A DNA stretch of 64,000 nt from NCBI GenBank assembly GCA_965263345.1, contig CBDHHC010000016.1:124001-188000 (forward strand), written 5' to 3'. The notes under the pieces are model-generated. The model was given only the letters and a program-made list of their open reading frames with translations. It did no database searches and was not told the DNA's origin. Made by a program: the position numbers and the translations under genes. Below, in pieces: positions 53,973 to 63,412 of the stretch. The stretch is from CBDHHC01 sp965263345 (GTDB lineage Bacteria; Pseudomonadota; Alphaproteobacteria; Rhizobiales; CBDHHC01). Within the stretch, counting starts at the first letter, position 1. The number at the start of each line of letters is the position of its first letter.

Positions 53973-55739
53973 ATGTCACAAATGATGACTGGCGCAGAAA
54001 TCGTAATGCAGGCGCTGGCTGATCAAAAAGTTGAACACATATTCGGTTATCCAGGTGGAGCCGTTTTACCTATCTATGATGAAATCTTCAAGCAGGATAA
54101 AATTGAGCATATTCTCGTTCGCCACGAACAAGGAGCAACTCATGCTGCTGAAGGGTACGCTCGTTCAACTGGCAAAGTCGGTGTCGTTCTCGTAACCTCT
54201 GGACCAGGCGCAACAAATGCAGTAACAGGACTAACTGATGCTTTAATGGACTCCATTCCGATGGTATGTATTACAGGCCAGGTTCCATCTCCTTTAATAG
54301 GAAGTGATGCATTCCAGGAGTGCGATACCGTAGGCATCACACGCCCCTGCACAAAACATAACTATCTTGTAAAAGATGTAAATGATCTTGCAAGAGTCCT
54401 GCATGAAGCCTTCTTCGTTGCATTCAATGGCCGACCAGGACCTGTCGTTGTTGATATTCCAAAAGATGTTCAATTTAAAACAGGAACATATACTGGTCCT
54501 TCAAATGTAATACATAAAACATACAGACCGAAATTAAGAACAGAAGACAACTTAATACATCAAGCTGTTGAAATGATTGAGCAAGCCAAAAAGCCAGTAT
54601 TTTATACAGGCGGAGGAGTTATTAACTCTGGCAAGATCGCAAGCCAATTACTTCGCCAGTTTGTGCAAACAACCGGTTACCCAATCACATCCACTCTAAT
54701 GGGCCTTGGCGCTTACCCAGCATCGGACAAACAATTTTTAGGCATGTTAGGAATGCATGGAACCTATGAAGCAAACTTGGCAATGCATGATACCGATCTG
54801 ATCATAGCAGTTGGAGCAAGATTTGATGATAGGATCACAGGTCGCTTGGATGCTTTTTCACCGAATTCAAAAAAGATACATATTGATATTGATCCATCGT
54901 CAATAAATAAAAATGTAAGAGCAGACCTGCCAATCATTGGTGATGTTGCCTATGTTTTAGAAGATCTTATACGAGTTTGGAAAGCTCGCTCCTGCAATCC
55001 AGATGAAAAAGCCCTCTCACAATGGTGGGATCAAATAGGCACGTGGCGTGCGAAACAATGTTTACGTTATAAACAACGCAACGATGTGATCATGCCACAA
55101 TACGCAATTGAACGCTTATATGAATTAACCAAAGACAAGAATACTTATATAACAACAGAAGTTGGTCAGCATCAAATGTGGGCAGCACAATATTATAAAT
55201 TTGATGAACCAAACCGTTGGATGACCTCTGGCGGTCTCGGAACAATGGGATATGGTTTACCTGCCGCATTAGGCGTACAAATCGCACACCCAGATGCTCT
55301 TGTGATTGACATTGCTGGAGAAGCTTCTGTCCAGATGACAATGCAGGAACTGTCAACAGCAGTTCAGTACGACGCACCAATGAAAATATTCATCTTAAAT
55401 AATGAATATATGGGTATGGTTAGACAGTGGCAACAACTCCTGCATGGAGGCCGATACTCAAGTAGCTATTCTGAAGCCTTACCAGATTTTGTTAAACTCG
55501 CGGAAGCTTATGGCGGTGTAGGCATCCGAGCAACAAAACCTGATGAGCTTGATGACGCAATCAAAGAAATGATTTCTGTAGATAAACCAGTACTATTCGA
55601 TTGTCATGTTCACAAAGTTGCAAACTGTTTCCCAATGATACCATCTGGTGAAGCACATAACAACATGCTACTGGATACAGAAGTATCGGATGAAGATATA
55701 GCAAATGCTATCTCTGACGAAGGAAAAGTACTCGTCTAA
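53973..55739 (+). CDS. ilvB: Acetolactate synthase large subunit
   Basis: A 588-residue ThDP-dependent enzyme for the first common step of branched-chain amino acid synthesis. Catalytic Glu lies in VRHEQGATH, the FAD region in GARFDDRITG, and the ThDP-Mg motif reads IAGEASVQM before LNNEYMGMVRQW. GEAS rather than GDAS is common in alphaproteobacterial enzymes. AAGGAG precedes the chosen ATG and lies inside the longer frame from 53949, so the longer start is rejected. The preceding 190 bp contain a 61-codon frame, not convincing as an attenuator leader. Confidence 0.96.
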   Translation: MSQMMTGAEIVMQALADQKVEHIFGYPGGAVLPIYDEIFKQDKIEHILVRHEQGATHAAEGYARSTGKVGVVLVTSGPGATNAVTGLTDALMDSIPMVCITGQVPSPLIGSDAFQECDTVGITRPCTKHNYLVKDVNDLARVLHEAFFVAFNGRPGPVVVDIPKDVQFKTGTYTGPSNVIHKTYRPKLRTEDNLIHQAVEMIEQAKKPVFYTGGGVINSGKIASQLLRQFVQTTGYPITSTLMGLGAYPASDKQFLGMLGMHGTYEANLAMHDTDLIIAVGARFDDRITGRLDAFSPNSKKIHIDIDPSSINKNVRADLPIIGDVAYVLEDLIRVWKARSCNPDEKALSQWWDQIGTWRAKQCLRYKQRNDVIMPQYAIERLYELTKDKNTYITTEVGQHQMWAAQYYKFDEPNRWMTSGGLGTMGYGLPAALGVQIAHPDALVIDIAGEASVQMTMQELSTAVQYDAPMKIFILNNEYMGMVRQWQQLLHGGRYSSSYSEALPDFVKLAEAYGGVGIRATKPDELDDAIKEMISVDKPVLFDCHVHKVANCFPMIPSGEAHNNMLLDTEVSDEDIANAISDEGKVLV

Positions 55740-55807
55740 ACGTTTGTCAAATCATCTTGAAAAACACAGAGCAGAAAATTCAGAAACAATAGTATAAAAG
55801 CTCGGCC

Positions 55808-56362
55808 ATGAAAAACATGGCACGAGCGAGAAAATTGGAAAATGTTATGACCAGTAAAGAAAGCAAATTAGAACAACATACATTATCCGTATTAGTAGAT
55901 AACGAACCAGGAGTTCTAGCCAGGGTAACCGGTTTATTTTCTGGAAGAGCCTACAATATTGACTCTCTCACTGTGACAGAAACAGAACATCACAAACACC
56001 TGTCAAGAATAACTATTGTTACAACAGGGACTGCAATGGTAATTGAACAGATTACCAAGCAATTAGAAAGGCTTGTTCCTGTCCATCGCGTAACCGACCT
56101 AACTCTTGAAGGAAATTCTCTAGAAAGAGAATTAGCCTTAGTAAAAGTAAAAGGCACCGGAGATAATCGCGTTGAAGCTCTAAGATTAAGTGAAGCATTC
56201 CGCGCCCATGTTGTAGACGCATCAACAGAACATTTTGTATTTGAGCTAACAGGGCGCATTAATAAAATAGAGCAGTTCATCCAGCTCATGAAACCATTAG
56301 GCCTGGTAGAAGTTGCCCGCACGGGAGTCGCGGCAATCTCCCGTGGACAACAACAGATTTAA
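55808..56362 (+). CDS. ilvN: Acetolactate synthase small subunit
   Basis: A 184-residue regulatory subunit. The N-terminal ACT domain begins LSVLVDNEPGVLARVTGLFS and includes RAYNIDSLTV; the C-terminal ACT-like domain has HVVDASTEHFVFELTG. It activates IlvB and gives valine sensitivity. It follows ilvB by 68 bp. Alternate in-frame ATGs at 55817 and 55847 could be used. Confidence 0.95.
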   Translation: MKNMARARKLENVMTSKESKLEQHTLSVLVDNEPGVLARVTGLFSGRAYNIDSLTVTETEHHKHLSRITIVTTGTAMVIEQITKQLERLVPVHRVTDLTLEGNSLERELALVKVKGTGDNRVEALRLSEAFRAHVVDASTEHFVFELTGRINKIEQFIQLMKPLGLVEVARTGVAAISRGQQQI

Positions 56363-56368
56363 GAAACT

Positions 56369-57628
56369 TTAAGCTGCTTGGTTATATTTATGCAATTCAG
56401 TTTTATGTAACTTAACTGGACTTATGTTCTGCTGAATACTCTCACTCACAACTTCTGCAGTAGCGGCTGAAAGTGTCCAGCCAAGATGGCCATGTCCTGT
56501 GTTATAAAAAACTCTGTTGGATTTGCCTTGCCCAACCCTTGGCATCATATTGGGAGTCATTGGCCTTAAACCTGCCCATGGTATAACATGTTCAGTTGAA
56601 ACATTAGGAAAGAGCCCTCTGACCCAATCAATAAGGGGTTGTACACGATCACGACGAATATCGAGATTGATCCCGTTAAATTCTGCAGTACCAGCAACTC
56701 TATAACGGCCTTTTCCAAATCGACTTGCAACAATCTTTGTTTCATCATCAAGCAAACTAACCCAAGGCGCAGCGTCCTGACAGGATTGAGATTTTAAATC
56801 AACAGTAATTGAATACCCCTTCACAGGATAAATATTGAGCCTGTCTCCAACTTGTCTCGCAAAGTCCCGACTGCTAATACCAGAGCAAATAACAACCGCA
56901 TCATATTGAAACGGCTCTCCATGTTGTGTCTCGATTTGAATACCATTAAGGTCATGAGTAATATTGTCTATGGACGTATCATACTTAAAATTTACACCTT
57001 TACGTTCACACACTTGAGACAGCCCCACAACAAACTTATGTATATCACCTGAACTATCTGAAGGAGTATAAAAGCCTCCGTAAAGATCCTCTTCTAAAGT
57101 GGGTTCAATCGCCTTTATATCATCAGATGAAACCGAAAAACGTTCAAGCCCAGCTTCCTCTAATAATTTATTGACTTTCACAGCATGTTTAAATGAACTT
57201 TTATTACGATAAATATGTAATATCCCACGTTGTTCATAATCAAATTGAATCTGCTCTTTTTTTGCAATATCAAGAAGATATTGCCTCGCAGAGAGGGCCA
57301 GCTTAGCCGTTTGGATCGTATTTTTTCTATAATTAGGTATATTACCAACAAACTCTGCCATCCAACTATATTTATGCCAACTTGGTAAGGGATTAAATAA
57401 TAAAGGTGCATGTGATTGCGTCAGCCATTTAATACCTTTAAGGAGTGTACTCCAATGGTTCCATACCTCGGCATTTGAAACCGATAACTGCCCTCCATTC
57501 GCAAAGGAAGTCTCCATCGCGGAATAACGACATCTATCAATGACAGTGACGTCATAACCACGTTTATTTAAAGCATATGCGGTAGTAATACCCGTAATAC
57601 CAGCGCCTATGATTGCAATATGCGACAT
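56369..57628 (-). CDS. dadA: FAD-dependent D-amino-acid dehydrogenase-like (DadA/glycine oxidase type)
   Basis: A 419-residue flavoprotein. The dinucleotide motif IAIIGAGITGITTAYALNK starts at residue 4. DAVVICSGISS and the C-terminal GLRPMTPNMMP and YNTGHGHLGWTLS complete the DAO fold as in DadA. It would oxidise D-amino acids or glycine to the keto acid and pass electrons to quinones. A tandem glycine riboswitch 43 bp upstream strongly suggests glycine-controlled expression. The ATG at 57628 has GGAG seven bases before it. Confidence 0.92.
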   Translation of the reverse strand: MSHIAIIGAGITGITTAYALNKRGYDVTVIDRCRYSAMETSFANGGQLSVSNAEVWNHWSTLLKGIKWLTQSHAPLLFNPLPSWHKYSWMAEFVGNIPNYRKNTIQTAKLALSARQYLLDIAKKEQIQFDYEQRGILHIYRNKSSFKHAVKVNKLLEEAGLERFSVSSDDIKAIEPTLEEDLYGGFYTPSDSSGDIHKFVVGLSQVCERKGVNFKYDTSIDNITHDLNGIQIETQHGEPFQYDAVVICSGISSRDFARQVGDRLNIYPVKGYSITVDLKSQSCQDAAPWVSLLDDETKIVASRFGKGRYRVAGTAEFNGINLDIRRDRVQPLIDWVRGLFPNVSTEHVIPWAGLRPMTPNMMPRVGQGKSNRVFYNTGHGHLGWTLSAATAEVVSESIQQNISPVKLHKTELHKYNQAA

Positions 57629-57670
57629 GTTCATACTCCATAGCAAACCCAGCCATATCTTGGTTACTGA

Positions 57671-57862
57671 GTGCCCTCTCCGTCTGCTTAACCTGAGAGT
57701 TTCACAAAGGTAATATTAGTATCACCTGAGCTTTCTCCTTCGGTGGGCATGAAGCCTCTCTTCGGAGTATGAAAAATAAGGCCGGTCCATTTGCCTGAGA
57801 GTTTCCAGGGCGGTTGCTCCTTCGGCGCCAAGTAATAAAGGACATACTTGATCTCTCCCGGT
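57671..57862 (-). promoter_or_regulatory. Tandem glycine riboswitch
   Basis: On the minus strand the first aptamer runs from CGGGAGAGATC through GCGCCGAAGGAGCAA to GAAACTCTCAGGCAAATGG. The second shows AAGAGAGGCTTC, CACCGAAGGAGAAAGC, CTCTCAGGTTAAGCAG and GACGGAGAGGGC. All the conserved core bases of both glycine aptamers are present. It ends 43 bp before the dadA start, and usually switches genes on when glycine is bound. Confidence 0.93.
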
Positions 57863-57973
57863 AATAAATAAGATAGCAATTTTAGGTGTTATTGTCAAAA
57901 ATCAAAGTAAAGTTGATAGGGAAGACAATAATTAATGAAGCCTATATGTTTGATAAAAAGAACGAATTACCCG

Positions 57974-60289
57974 CTAACCACCAAAGATCTCTTCCCATTC
58001 CGCGCGATCAATACGCTCTCGTTGTCTTCTATCGCGACGTGGATCACGAGTGCCTAAACTAGTATCATCTGGTTCTGAAGAAAAGCCGCCAAATAATGAA
58101 TCAAAAAATGATCCCCGTCTCTCTCTTCGCCGTGGTTCAGCCCAATTTGCTTGCTGTTGCCAATTCCCACCAGGAAGAGATTGAGGTTCCTTTTGCAAAT
58201 GGGCATGTAACATCATATCACGCCATATCAGAGCAGGAAGACTGCCACCTGTCGCCTTTTTCATTGGTTTAAAATCATCATTACCAATCCAAACACCACC
58301 TATGTAATGTGATGTATACCCAACAAACCAAGCATCGCGATATCCCTGTCCTGTTCCGGTTTTACCAGCAACCTGGTGTGGCGGAATATTTGCTTTTTTG
58401 GCAGTACCAGAAACAACTGTTGCAGTCAGCATATCATTCATTGCAGCAACGAAATGAGCCTTAACAACTTGACCCCAATTTTTTGTATCTTGCTTATAAA
58501 GCAAATTATTATTTTTATCTCTTATCAACTTAATGATATGAGGTCGCACAGCATAACCACCATTAGAAAACGGAGCATAAGCAGCAGTAAGCTCTAACAA
58601 AGAAACACCGGATGTACCAAGTGCAATAGACGGATTGTTTTGCAATTTAGTGGATATTCCTAAGCGGTGAGCTGTTTGAATAACGCGTTGTCGCCCAACC
58701 CATTCACTTAAACGCACAGAAACTGTATTAAGTGATTTTGCAAGAGCAACTCTCAAGCTGACATCACCAAAATAACGCTTTGAATAATTTTCCGGGCTCC
58801 AATCTCCAATTTGAAGAGGGCCATCATAAACTTCACTATCTGGCGTTAATCCCTTTTCCATAGCCGCTAAAAATACAAATGGTTTAAAGGTAGAGCCTGG
58901 TTGTCGACGAGACTTAACAGCACGGTTAAATTGGTTTTTCTTATAATTACGACCGCCAACCAATGCTTTTATTGCACCATTTCGATCCAGAATAACAGCT
59001 GCAGCCTGACTAGCATTAAACTTCTTTCCCTGATCTGACATATTAAGATTTACAAAGTTTTGAACCTGTGCCTGTAAATCATAATCAATTGTTGTTTCAA
59101 CAATCATGTCATGCTGTAAGTTCTGACCATATGATGAAACTCGTTCAACAGCCAAATCAATAACATATCCATAACTTTCAGAAGGCTTGTTCGTTCTCAA
59201 TGTAGGAATATTATTCAATGCCTTTTGGTGATTTTCCCAGCTTAACATCCAGGCGTTGCGCATGTTTTGCAAAACAACCTTACCTCGTGAGAGTGAACGC
59301 TTAAAATTCCGTGTCGGGGCATAAAAAGAAGGAGATTTAATGAGACCTGCTAAAATTGCAGCTTCATAAACGCTAATATTAGAAACACTCTTACCGTAAT
59401 AATGTTGAGAGGCAGCCTCAATCCCATAATTACCTGCACCAAAATAAATCCGATTAAGATAAAGCTCCAAAATCTGTTTCTTAGAAAAACGATACTCCAA
59501 CCAAAATGCGAGCAACATCTCTTCTATTTTACGCCAGTAATTTCGAGCTGGTTTGAGAAAAAGAACCTTGGCCAACTGCTGCGTTATAGTACTTCCACCC
59601 TGCACGATCCGACCTGCTCGACGATTAGCAATTGATGCACGGATAATTCCAATAGGATCTAACCCAGGATGATAATAAAACCTTCTGTCCTCTGTTGCCA
59701 ATACGGCATTGATCACATGTTTTGGCATTTCTTCAAGCTTTACATGATCCCTGCGAAGCCCTTTTTCAGCAATCACTTTACCATTACTAGCAACGATACT
59801 TAAATTAGCGGGTTTATTTTTTAAACCTGCTTTTAGTGGATCAGGAGAAATAAGAGCATAAACAGTCACCGCAATAACAAGAAACAAACCAACCCAGATT
59901 GTTAAAATAAATGACCAATAGAGGCCATAAAGAGAAAACCTAACATACCAGGGACGATCTTTAATAATTGACCTATTGAACTCCATAAAGCTTGATTTTT
60001 CCTGATTTTGCTTCTGTGGGTTCAGAGAGTTATTATCAAACTTACCCCCAGATGAAGAAGTTCTCGAAAAGTCATATGATGAGGCCTCATCATTTTTTAA
60101 TGGTTCTTCAACATCATCTTTTATAAACTGAGGTAGATCATTTTGTGGAGTTCCATCCGAATTCTCAGAAGGAAAAGCATATGAGTCATTATAATTATTA
60201 TGATATTTCGAGCCATTAAGGATATCGAAATATTTATTCTTGCCTTTACCACGCAATAGAACTCGATCTATCAATCTTTCTAAACTCAT
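57974..60289 (-). CDS. mrcA: Penicillin-binding protein 1A (bifunctional)
   Basis: A 771-residue peptidoglycan synthase. A long cytoplasmic N-terminus (about 110 residues, Ser/Asn-rich, with SSYDF near residue 70) precedes a membrane helix near 125-150. The glycosyltransferase domain shows EDRRFYYHPG and GGSTITQQLAK. The transpeptidase domain shows the active-site Ser in PGSTFKPF, SLN in KSLNTVSV, and KTGTGQ. The length and order fit PBP1A/Ca of alphaproteobacteria. An ATG at 60289 is chosen; a TTG upstream adds two codons only. Confidence 0.94.
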   Translation of the reverse strand: MSLERLIDRVLLRGKGKNKYFDILNGSKYHNNYNDSYAFPSENSDGTPQNDLPQFIKDDVEEPLKNDEASSYDFSRTSSSGGKFDNNSLNPQKQNQEKSSFMEFNRSIIKDRPWYVRFSLYGLYWSFILTIWVGLFLVIAVTVYALISPDPLKAGLKNKPANLSIVASNGKVIAEKGLRRDHVKLEEMPKHVINAVLATEDRRFYYHPGLDPIGIIRASIANRRAGRIVQGGSTITQQLAKVLFLKPARNYWRKIEEMLLAFWLEYRFSKKQILELYLNRIYFGAGNYGIEAASQHYYGKSVSNISVYEAAILAGLIKSPSFYAPTRNFKRSLSRGKVVLQNMRNAWMLSWENHQKALNNIPTLRTNKPSESYGYVIDLAVERVSSYGQNLQHDMIVETTIDYDLQAQVQNFVNLNMSDQGKKFNASQAAAVILDRNGAIKALVGGRNYKKNQFNRAVKSRRQPGSTFKPFVFLAAMEKGLTPDSEVYDGPLQIGDWSPENYSKRYFGDVSLRVALAKSLNTVSVRLSEWVGRQRVIQTAHRLGISTKLQNNPSIALGTSGVSLLELTAAYAPFSNGGYAVRPHIIKLIRDKNNNLLYKQDTKNWGQVVKAHFVAAMNDMLTATVVSGTAKKANIPPHQVAGKTGTGQGYRDAWFVGYTSHYIGGVWIGNDDFKPMKKATGGSLPALIWRDMMLHAHLQKEPQSLPGGNWQQQANWAEPRRRERRGSFFDSLFGGFSSEPDDTSLGTRDPRRDRRQRERIDRAEWEEIFGG

Positions 60290-60572
60290 GATCAATACCC
60301 AAAATTTAATTTTAAATAATTACTATTCCTAGAAAATGGCAGCGTCTAGTCAATATAAGCATTTATTTTTATTTTAATACACCACACTGATGCTGACTAT
60401 GAGGTGAATAAACAAATACTTCATAAAAAAACGTCTACATACTGTATTAGTTGACAAACCCATTAATTAACAACAGTTTAAACTATACAAGAAAAACTCA
60501 AACTCAAAATATAGAAAATACAATTCTTGCAATTATGGAAAAAGTTACTGAGATAGAATGAAAGCTTAGATC

Positions 60573-61070
60573 CTAATCATCACATAAAATACATTTGCCT
60601 CTAAAATATATTGATGAGGAAACACCTTGTGTCATTGGAATATTTTCTATGTCTTTCTCATGAAAAGGATATAATGCATGAGATCGTCTATCAATATTTC
60701 GGATTGTCTGTTTATATAATGCTTCTTGAGCCTGTTTTAATGAAATTCTCAAGGAATCATAATCTGCCATTGATTTAATCAATTTAGACTTTGTTTCCCC
60801 GTATTTTTTATTGAGCTCTTTATAATCAGTGCTCAAACTTTTAAGACGGACTCTTAACTGATCATTCTGGGACTTAAATTGAGCAAGTTTATTGGATAAT
60901 TTGCGAGACTCGAAAAGCGCCATACCACAAGCAACACATGTAAAAAATATAAATATAGTAATACTCAAAATCAAAAATGTATGCTTCACATCATTATCCA
61001 TATCTCGAAATGAAGTAGTCTTGAAGTAAAGAATAATAAAGTTAAGGCACTCTTGTCTTTTATTTTTCAT
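60573..61070 (-). CDS. Small membrane coiled-coil protein
   Basis: A 165-residue protein I do not recognise. One hydrophobic helix (about residues 31-52) precedes a coiled-coil of about 65 residues (SRKLSNKLAQFKSQNDQLRV and on). The C-terminus ends in GKCILCDD with two cysteines. Start is uncertain: the ATG at 61001 would place the membrane helix closer to the N-terminus and may be the real one. It is divergent from the operon at 61240. Confidence 0.6.
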   Translation of the reverse strand: MKNKRQECLNFIILYFKTTSFRDMDNDVKHTFLILSITIFIFFTCVACGMALFESRKLSNKLAQFKSQNDQLRVRLKSLSTDYKELNKKYGETKSKLIKSMADYDSLRISLKQAQEALYKQTIRNIDRRSHALYPFHEKDIENIPMTQGVSSSIYFRGKCILCDD

Positions 61071-61239
61071 AAATTCGTTAGCATTAAGGATTAATATCTA
61101 TACAAACTATAATAATAATGACCTATATAAGCACATAAAGAAGCCAAATATAAATTTGAAAAATTCTAAAAACACGATATGACTAAAATAATTTAAAACA
61201 CCGACTTTTGGTAAACAAAAGACTTATTTGGAGATAAGA

Positions 61240-62403
61240 ATGGCGCGCAAAACCCCTTTACAGCAATTAGATGAAGCAAAAAAAAATATACGTGACTTGG
61301 GTATTAAAATTGAAAAGACTGAAGACGCTCCAATCGCCGGTCTCCTAGAAGAAATATATGATCTAGATAAAGAAAAAATTACAATTATTGCCAAGACATT
61401 ATCAGAAGTATCTGTCTTTAACGAAATTGTACGAACTGAAATTTCTGCAATGAATATAGGTCAACGCTACAATGAAATTGTTGAAAGTTTTAACTCTATC
61501 CGAGATGATGCAAAACGACTTGTTGTACAACTTGATGATGGTAAAATTGATACTCTAGAACGTGTTGGTAATATTTGGATGAAAGTCCGCAGAGGAGATA
61601 TTGCTGAAAGGTTTGATGAAATAAGAGATATTTACCTAGAAGTTGCTAAAGACTCGAAAGATCAAATTCTAAGAGAAGGTCGCATACTAGAAGCATATCG
61701 TAATTTCAGAGGAGCTTATAAACAAGCACAAGTACTTTCATTAAAAGTTCTAGAAACAGCAGAAAAAGAACTCAAAAAAAATAAAAAAGAACTAGAAAAA
61801 GCCTCAAATAACATCACCAAATATAACGGAACAGAAGTATCCAAACGTGCCGAATTAGAGATGCTAAGAGATGATGCTCTGCGTGACTTACAAATCGTTG
61901 AGAAAAAATATCAAATCGCTAAAGATTTATCTGATAATATGACAATCGGCTACAATACGTCTGAAGTCATAATGTCTAGATTAATGCAGACAACAAGTGC
62001 AAAAGAACGTGTATATGCTCAAGCTGTATCCTTCTTCGCAACAAATGATGCAGTTTTAACAGCACTCAAAGCCTCATTTACAGGGTTATTTGGTTTACAT
62101 GAATCAACAAAAACACTTGAAGCAATGAAAAAGGGAATTGAAGAAAGTTTAGATACCCTTTCGGAAATGGGAGAAGCAGTTCAACAAGAAGCAATTAAAG
62201 CTGGTTACGGTCCCACAATTAAAGCTGAGGCTGTAAAAAAGTTAGTAGATTCAGTTGTTAATTTCCAAATCAGATCTCGTGAAACCATTGAAGAAATGCG
62301 AATTCTGGCAACACGGAACTCTGAAGAAATAAGAGAAGCAGTCGAAGATGGAAAAAGAAGATTAGCGCGGCTGACTGCAGAGGGAAATACTTTGATCGAT
62401 TAA
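61240..62403 (+). CDS. Helical coiled-coil protein, first gene of DUF6384-type operon
   Basis: A 387-residue, entirely helical, highly charged protein without signal or membrane segment. It has long coiled-coil stretches (about 160-230, KELKKNKKELEKASNN) and an uninterrupted helical bundle elsewhere. It resembles tellurite-resistance (TelA) or PspA-like scaffolds in character but I cannot confirm homology. Its start has TTGGAGAT upstream. It heads at least three genes on the plus strand. Confidence 0.72.
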   Translation: MARKTPLQQLDEAKKNIRDLGIKIEKTEDAPIAGLLEEIYDLDKEKITIIAKTLSEVSVFNEIVRTEISAMNIGQRYNEIVESFNSIRDDAKRLVVQLDDGKIDTLERVGNIWMKVRRGDIAERFDEIRDIYLEVAKDSKDQILREGRILEAYRNFRGAYKQAQVLSLKVLETAEKELKKNKKELEKASNNITKYNGTEVSKRAELEMLRDDALRDLQIVEKKYQIAKDLSDNMTIGYNTSEVIMSRLMQTTSAKERVYAQAVSFFATNDAVLTALKASFTGLFGLHESTKTLEAMKKGIEESLDTLSEMGEAVQQEAIKAGYGPTIKAEAVKKLVDSVVNFQIRSRETIEEMRILATRNSEEIREAVEDGKRRLARLTAEGNTLID

Positions 62404-62462
62404 TCAGAAATATCTTCGTGTCTCTCATGCCTGATACTTTTAAGAGCAAAGCAAAATAATAT

Positions 62463-63410
62463 ATGTCAGATAAAAATAACAATGTAGCTGATAAAAAAAA
62501 TGCACTTGATGACATAATGATCGCCATGGATGTTGTCGATACATTACGCCATGATAAAAGACTGATAGATCGGGAATTAAACGATGATAAGCGCCGTGAA
62601 GACCTCATTAAGAAGCTTCGTGAACTTTATCAAAGCCAAGGCATTGATGTTCCTGATCACGTTTTGGAGGAAGGTGTACAAGCACTTGAAGATGAACGCT
62701 TCGTATATCAGCCTCCAAAGGAAAGTTATAAAACCTGGCTAGCAAAACTCTACGTATCACGTGACTCATGGGGGAAAAACCTGAGCATCGGACTCGCAGT
62801 AGTACTTGGTGTTTGGTTATTCTGGCATTTTACAGTTGAACGACCAAAAGATTTAAAAACTCAACAAACTGAGCAAGAATTAACAACAAGACTTCCTAAA
62901 TCCATACAATCACTAGTTTCAGATATAAAAACTGAAAGCCAGAACCCCTCAATCTCCCTAACGGCACATCAAATTGGAGAGTCAGGTCTAAGAGCAGCAA
63001 AATCTAAAGATTTAAGCGCAACACAAAAAGCTGAACGCGATTTACAAGAAATGCTACAGATACTTCGCCAGGAATATACGATCAAAATAGTCAACAGAAA
63101 AGGTCAAGGCAGCATTCTATCTAGAATTCCTAAAGTAAATAAATCGAAACGGAATTACTATCTCATTGTTGAAGCTGTTGACAAAAAAGGAAATATTGTA
63201 CCAAAAACAATATTAAATGAAGAAACAGGTAAGCGCAAAGAAACAAAATTTTGGGCAATCCGGGTTCCTAAAAAAACATTTGATACTGTCAAAGCTGATA
63301 AAAAAGATGACGGCATCATACAAAACAACAGAGTCGCAATTAAAAAACGAGGATATGTAGCTCCTCAATTACTAATGCAAACTTCTGGTGGCTCAATAAC
63401 AAGTTGGTAA
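62463..63410 (+). CDS. DUF6384-like membrane protein
   Basis: A 315-residue protein with a cytoplasmic N-terminal helical region (about 15-95: DDIMIAMDVVDTLRHDKRL, DVPDHVLEEGVQALEDERFVYQPP), one membrane helix near residues 107-124 and a periplasmic C-terminal domain rich in beta strands (about 190-310). The N-terminal pattern matches what I recall for DUF6384 proteins of alphaproteobacteria. It has no known function. It is 59 bp after the coiled-coil gene and 2 bp before the next. Confidence 0.72.
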   Translation: MSDKNNNVADKKNALDDIMIAMDVVDTLRHDKRLIDRELNDDKRREDLIKKLRELYQSQGIDVPDHVLEEGVQALEDERFVYQPPKESYKTWLAKLYVSRDSWGKNLSIGLAVVLGVWLFWHFTVERPKDLKTQQTEQELTTRLPKSIQSLVSDIKTESQNPSISLTAHQIGESGLRAAKSKDLSATQKAERDLQEMLQILRQEYTIKIVNRKGQGSILSRIPKVNKSKRNYYLIVEAVDKKGNIVPKTILNEETGKRKETKFWAIRVPKKTFDTVKADKKDDGIIQNNRVAIKKRGYVAPQLLMQTSGGSITSW

Positions 63411-63412
63411 TT

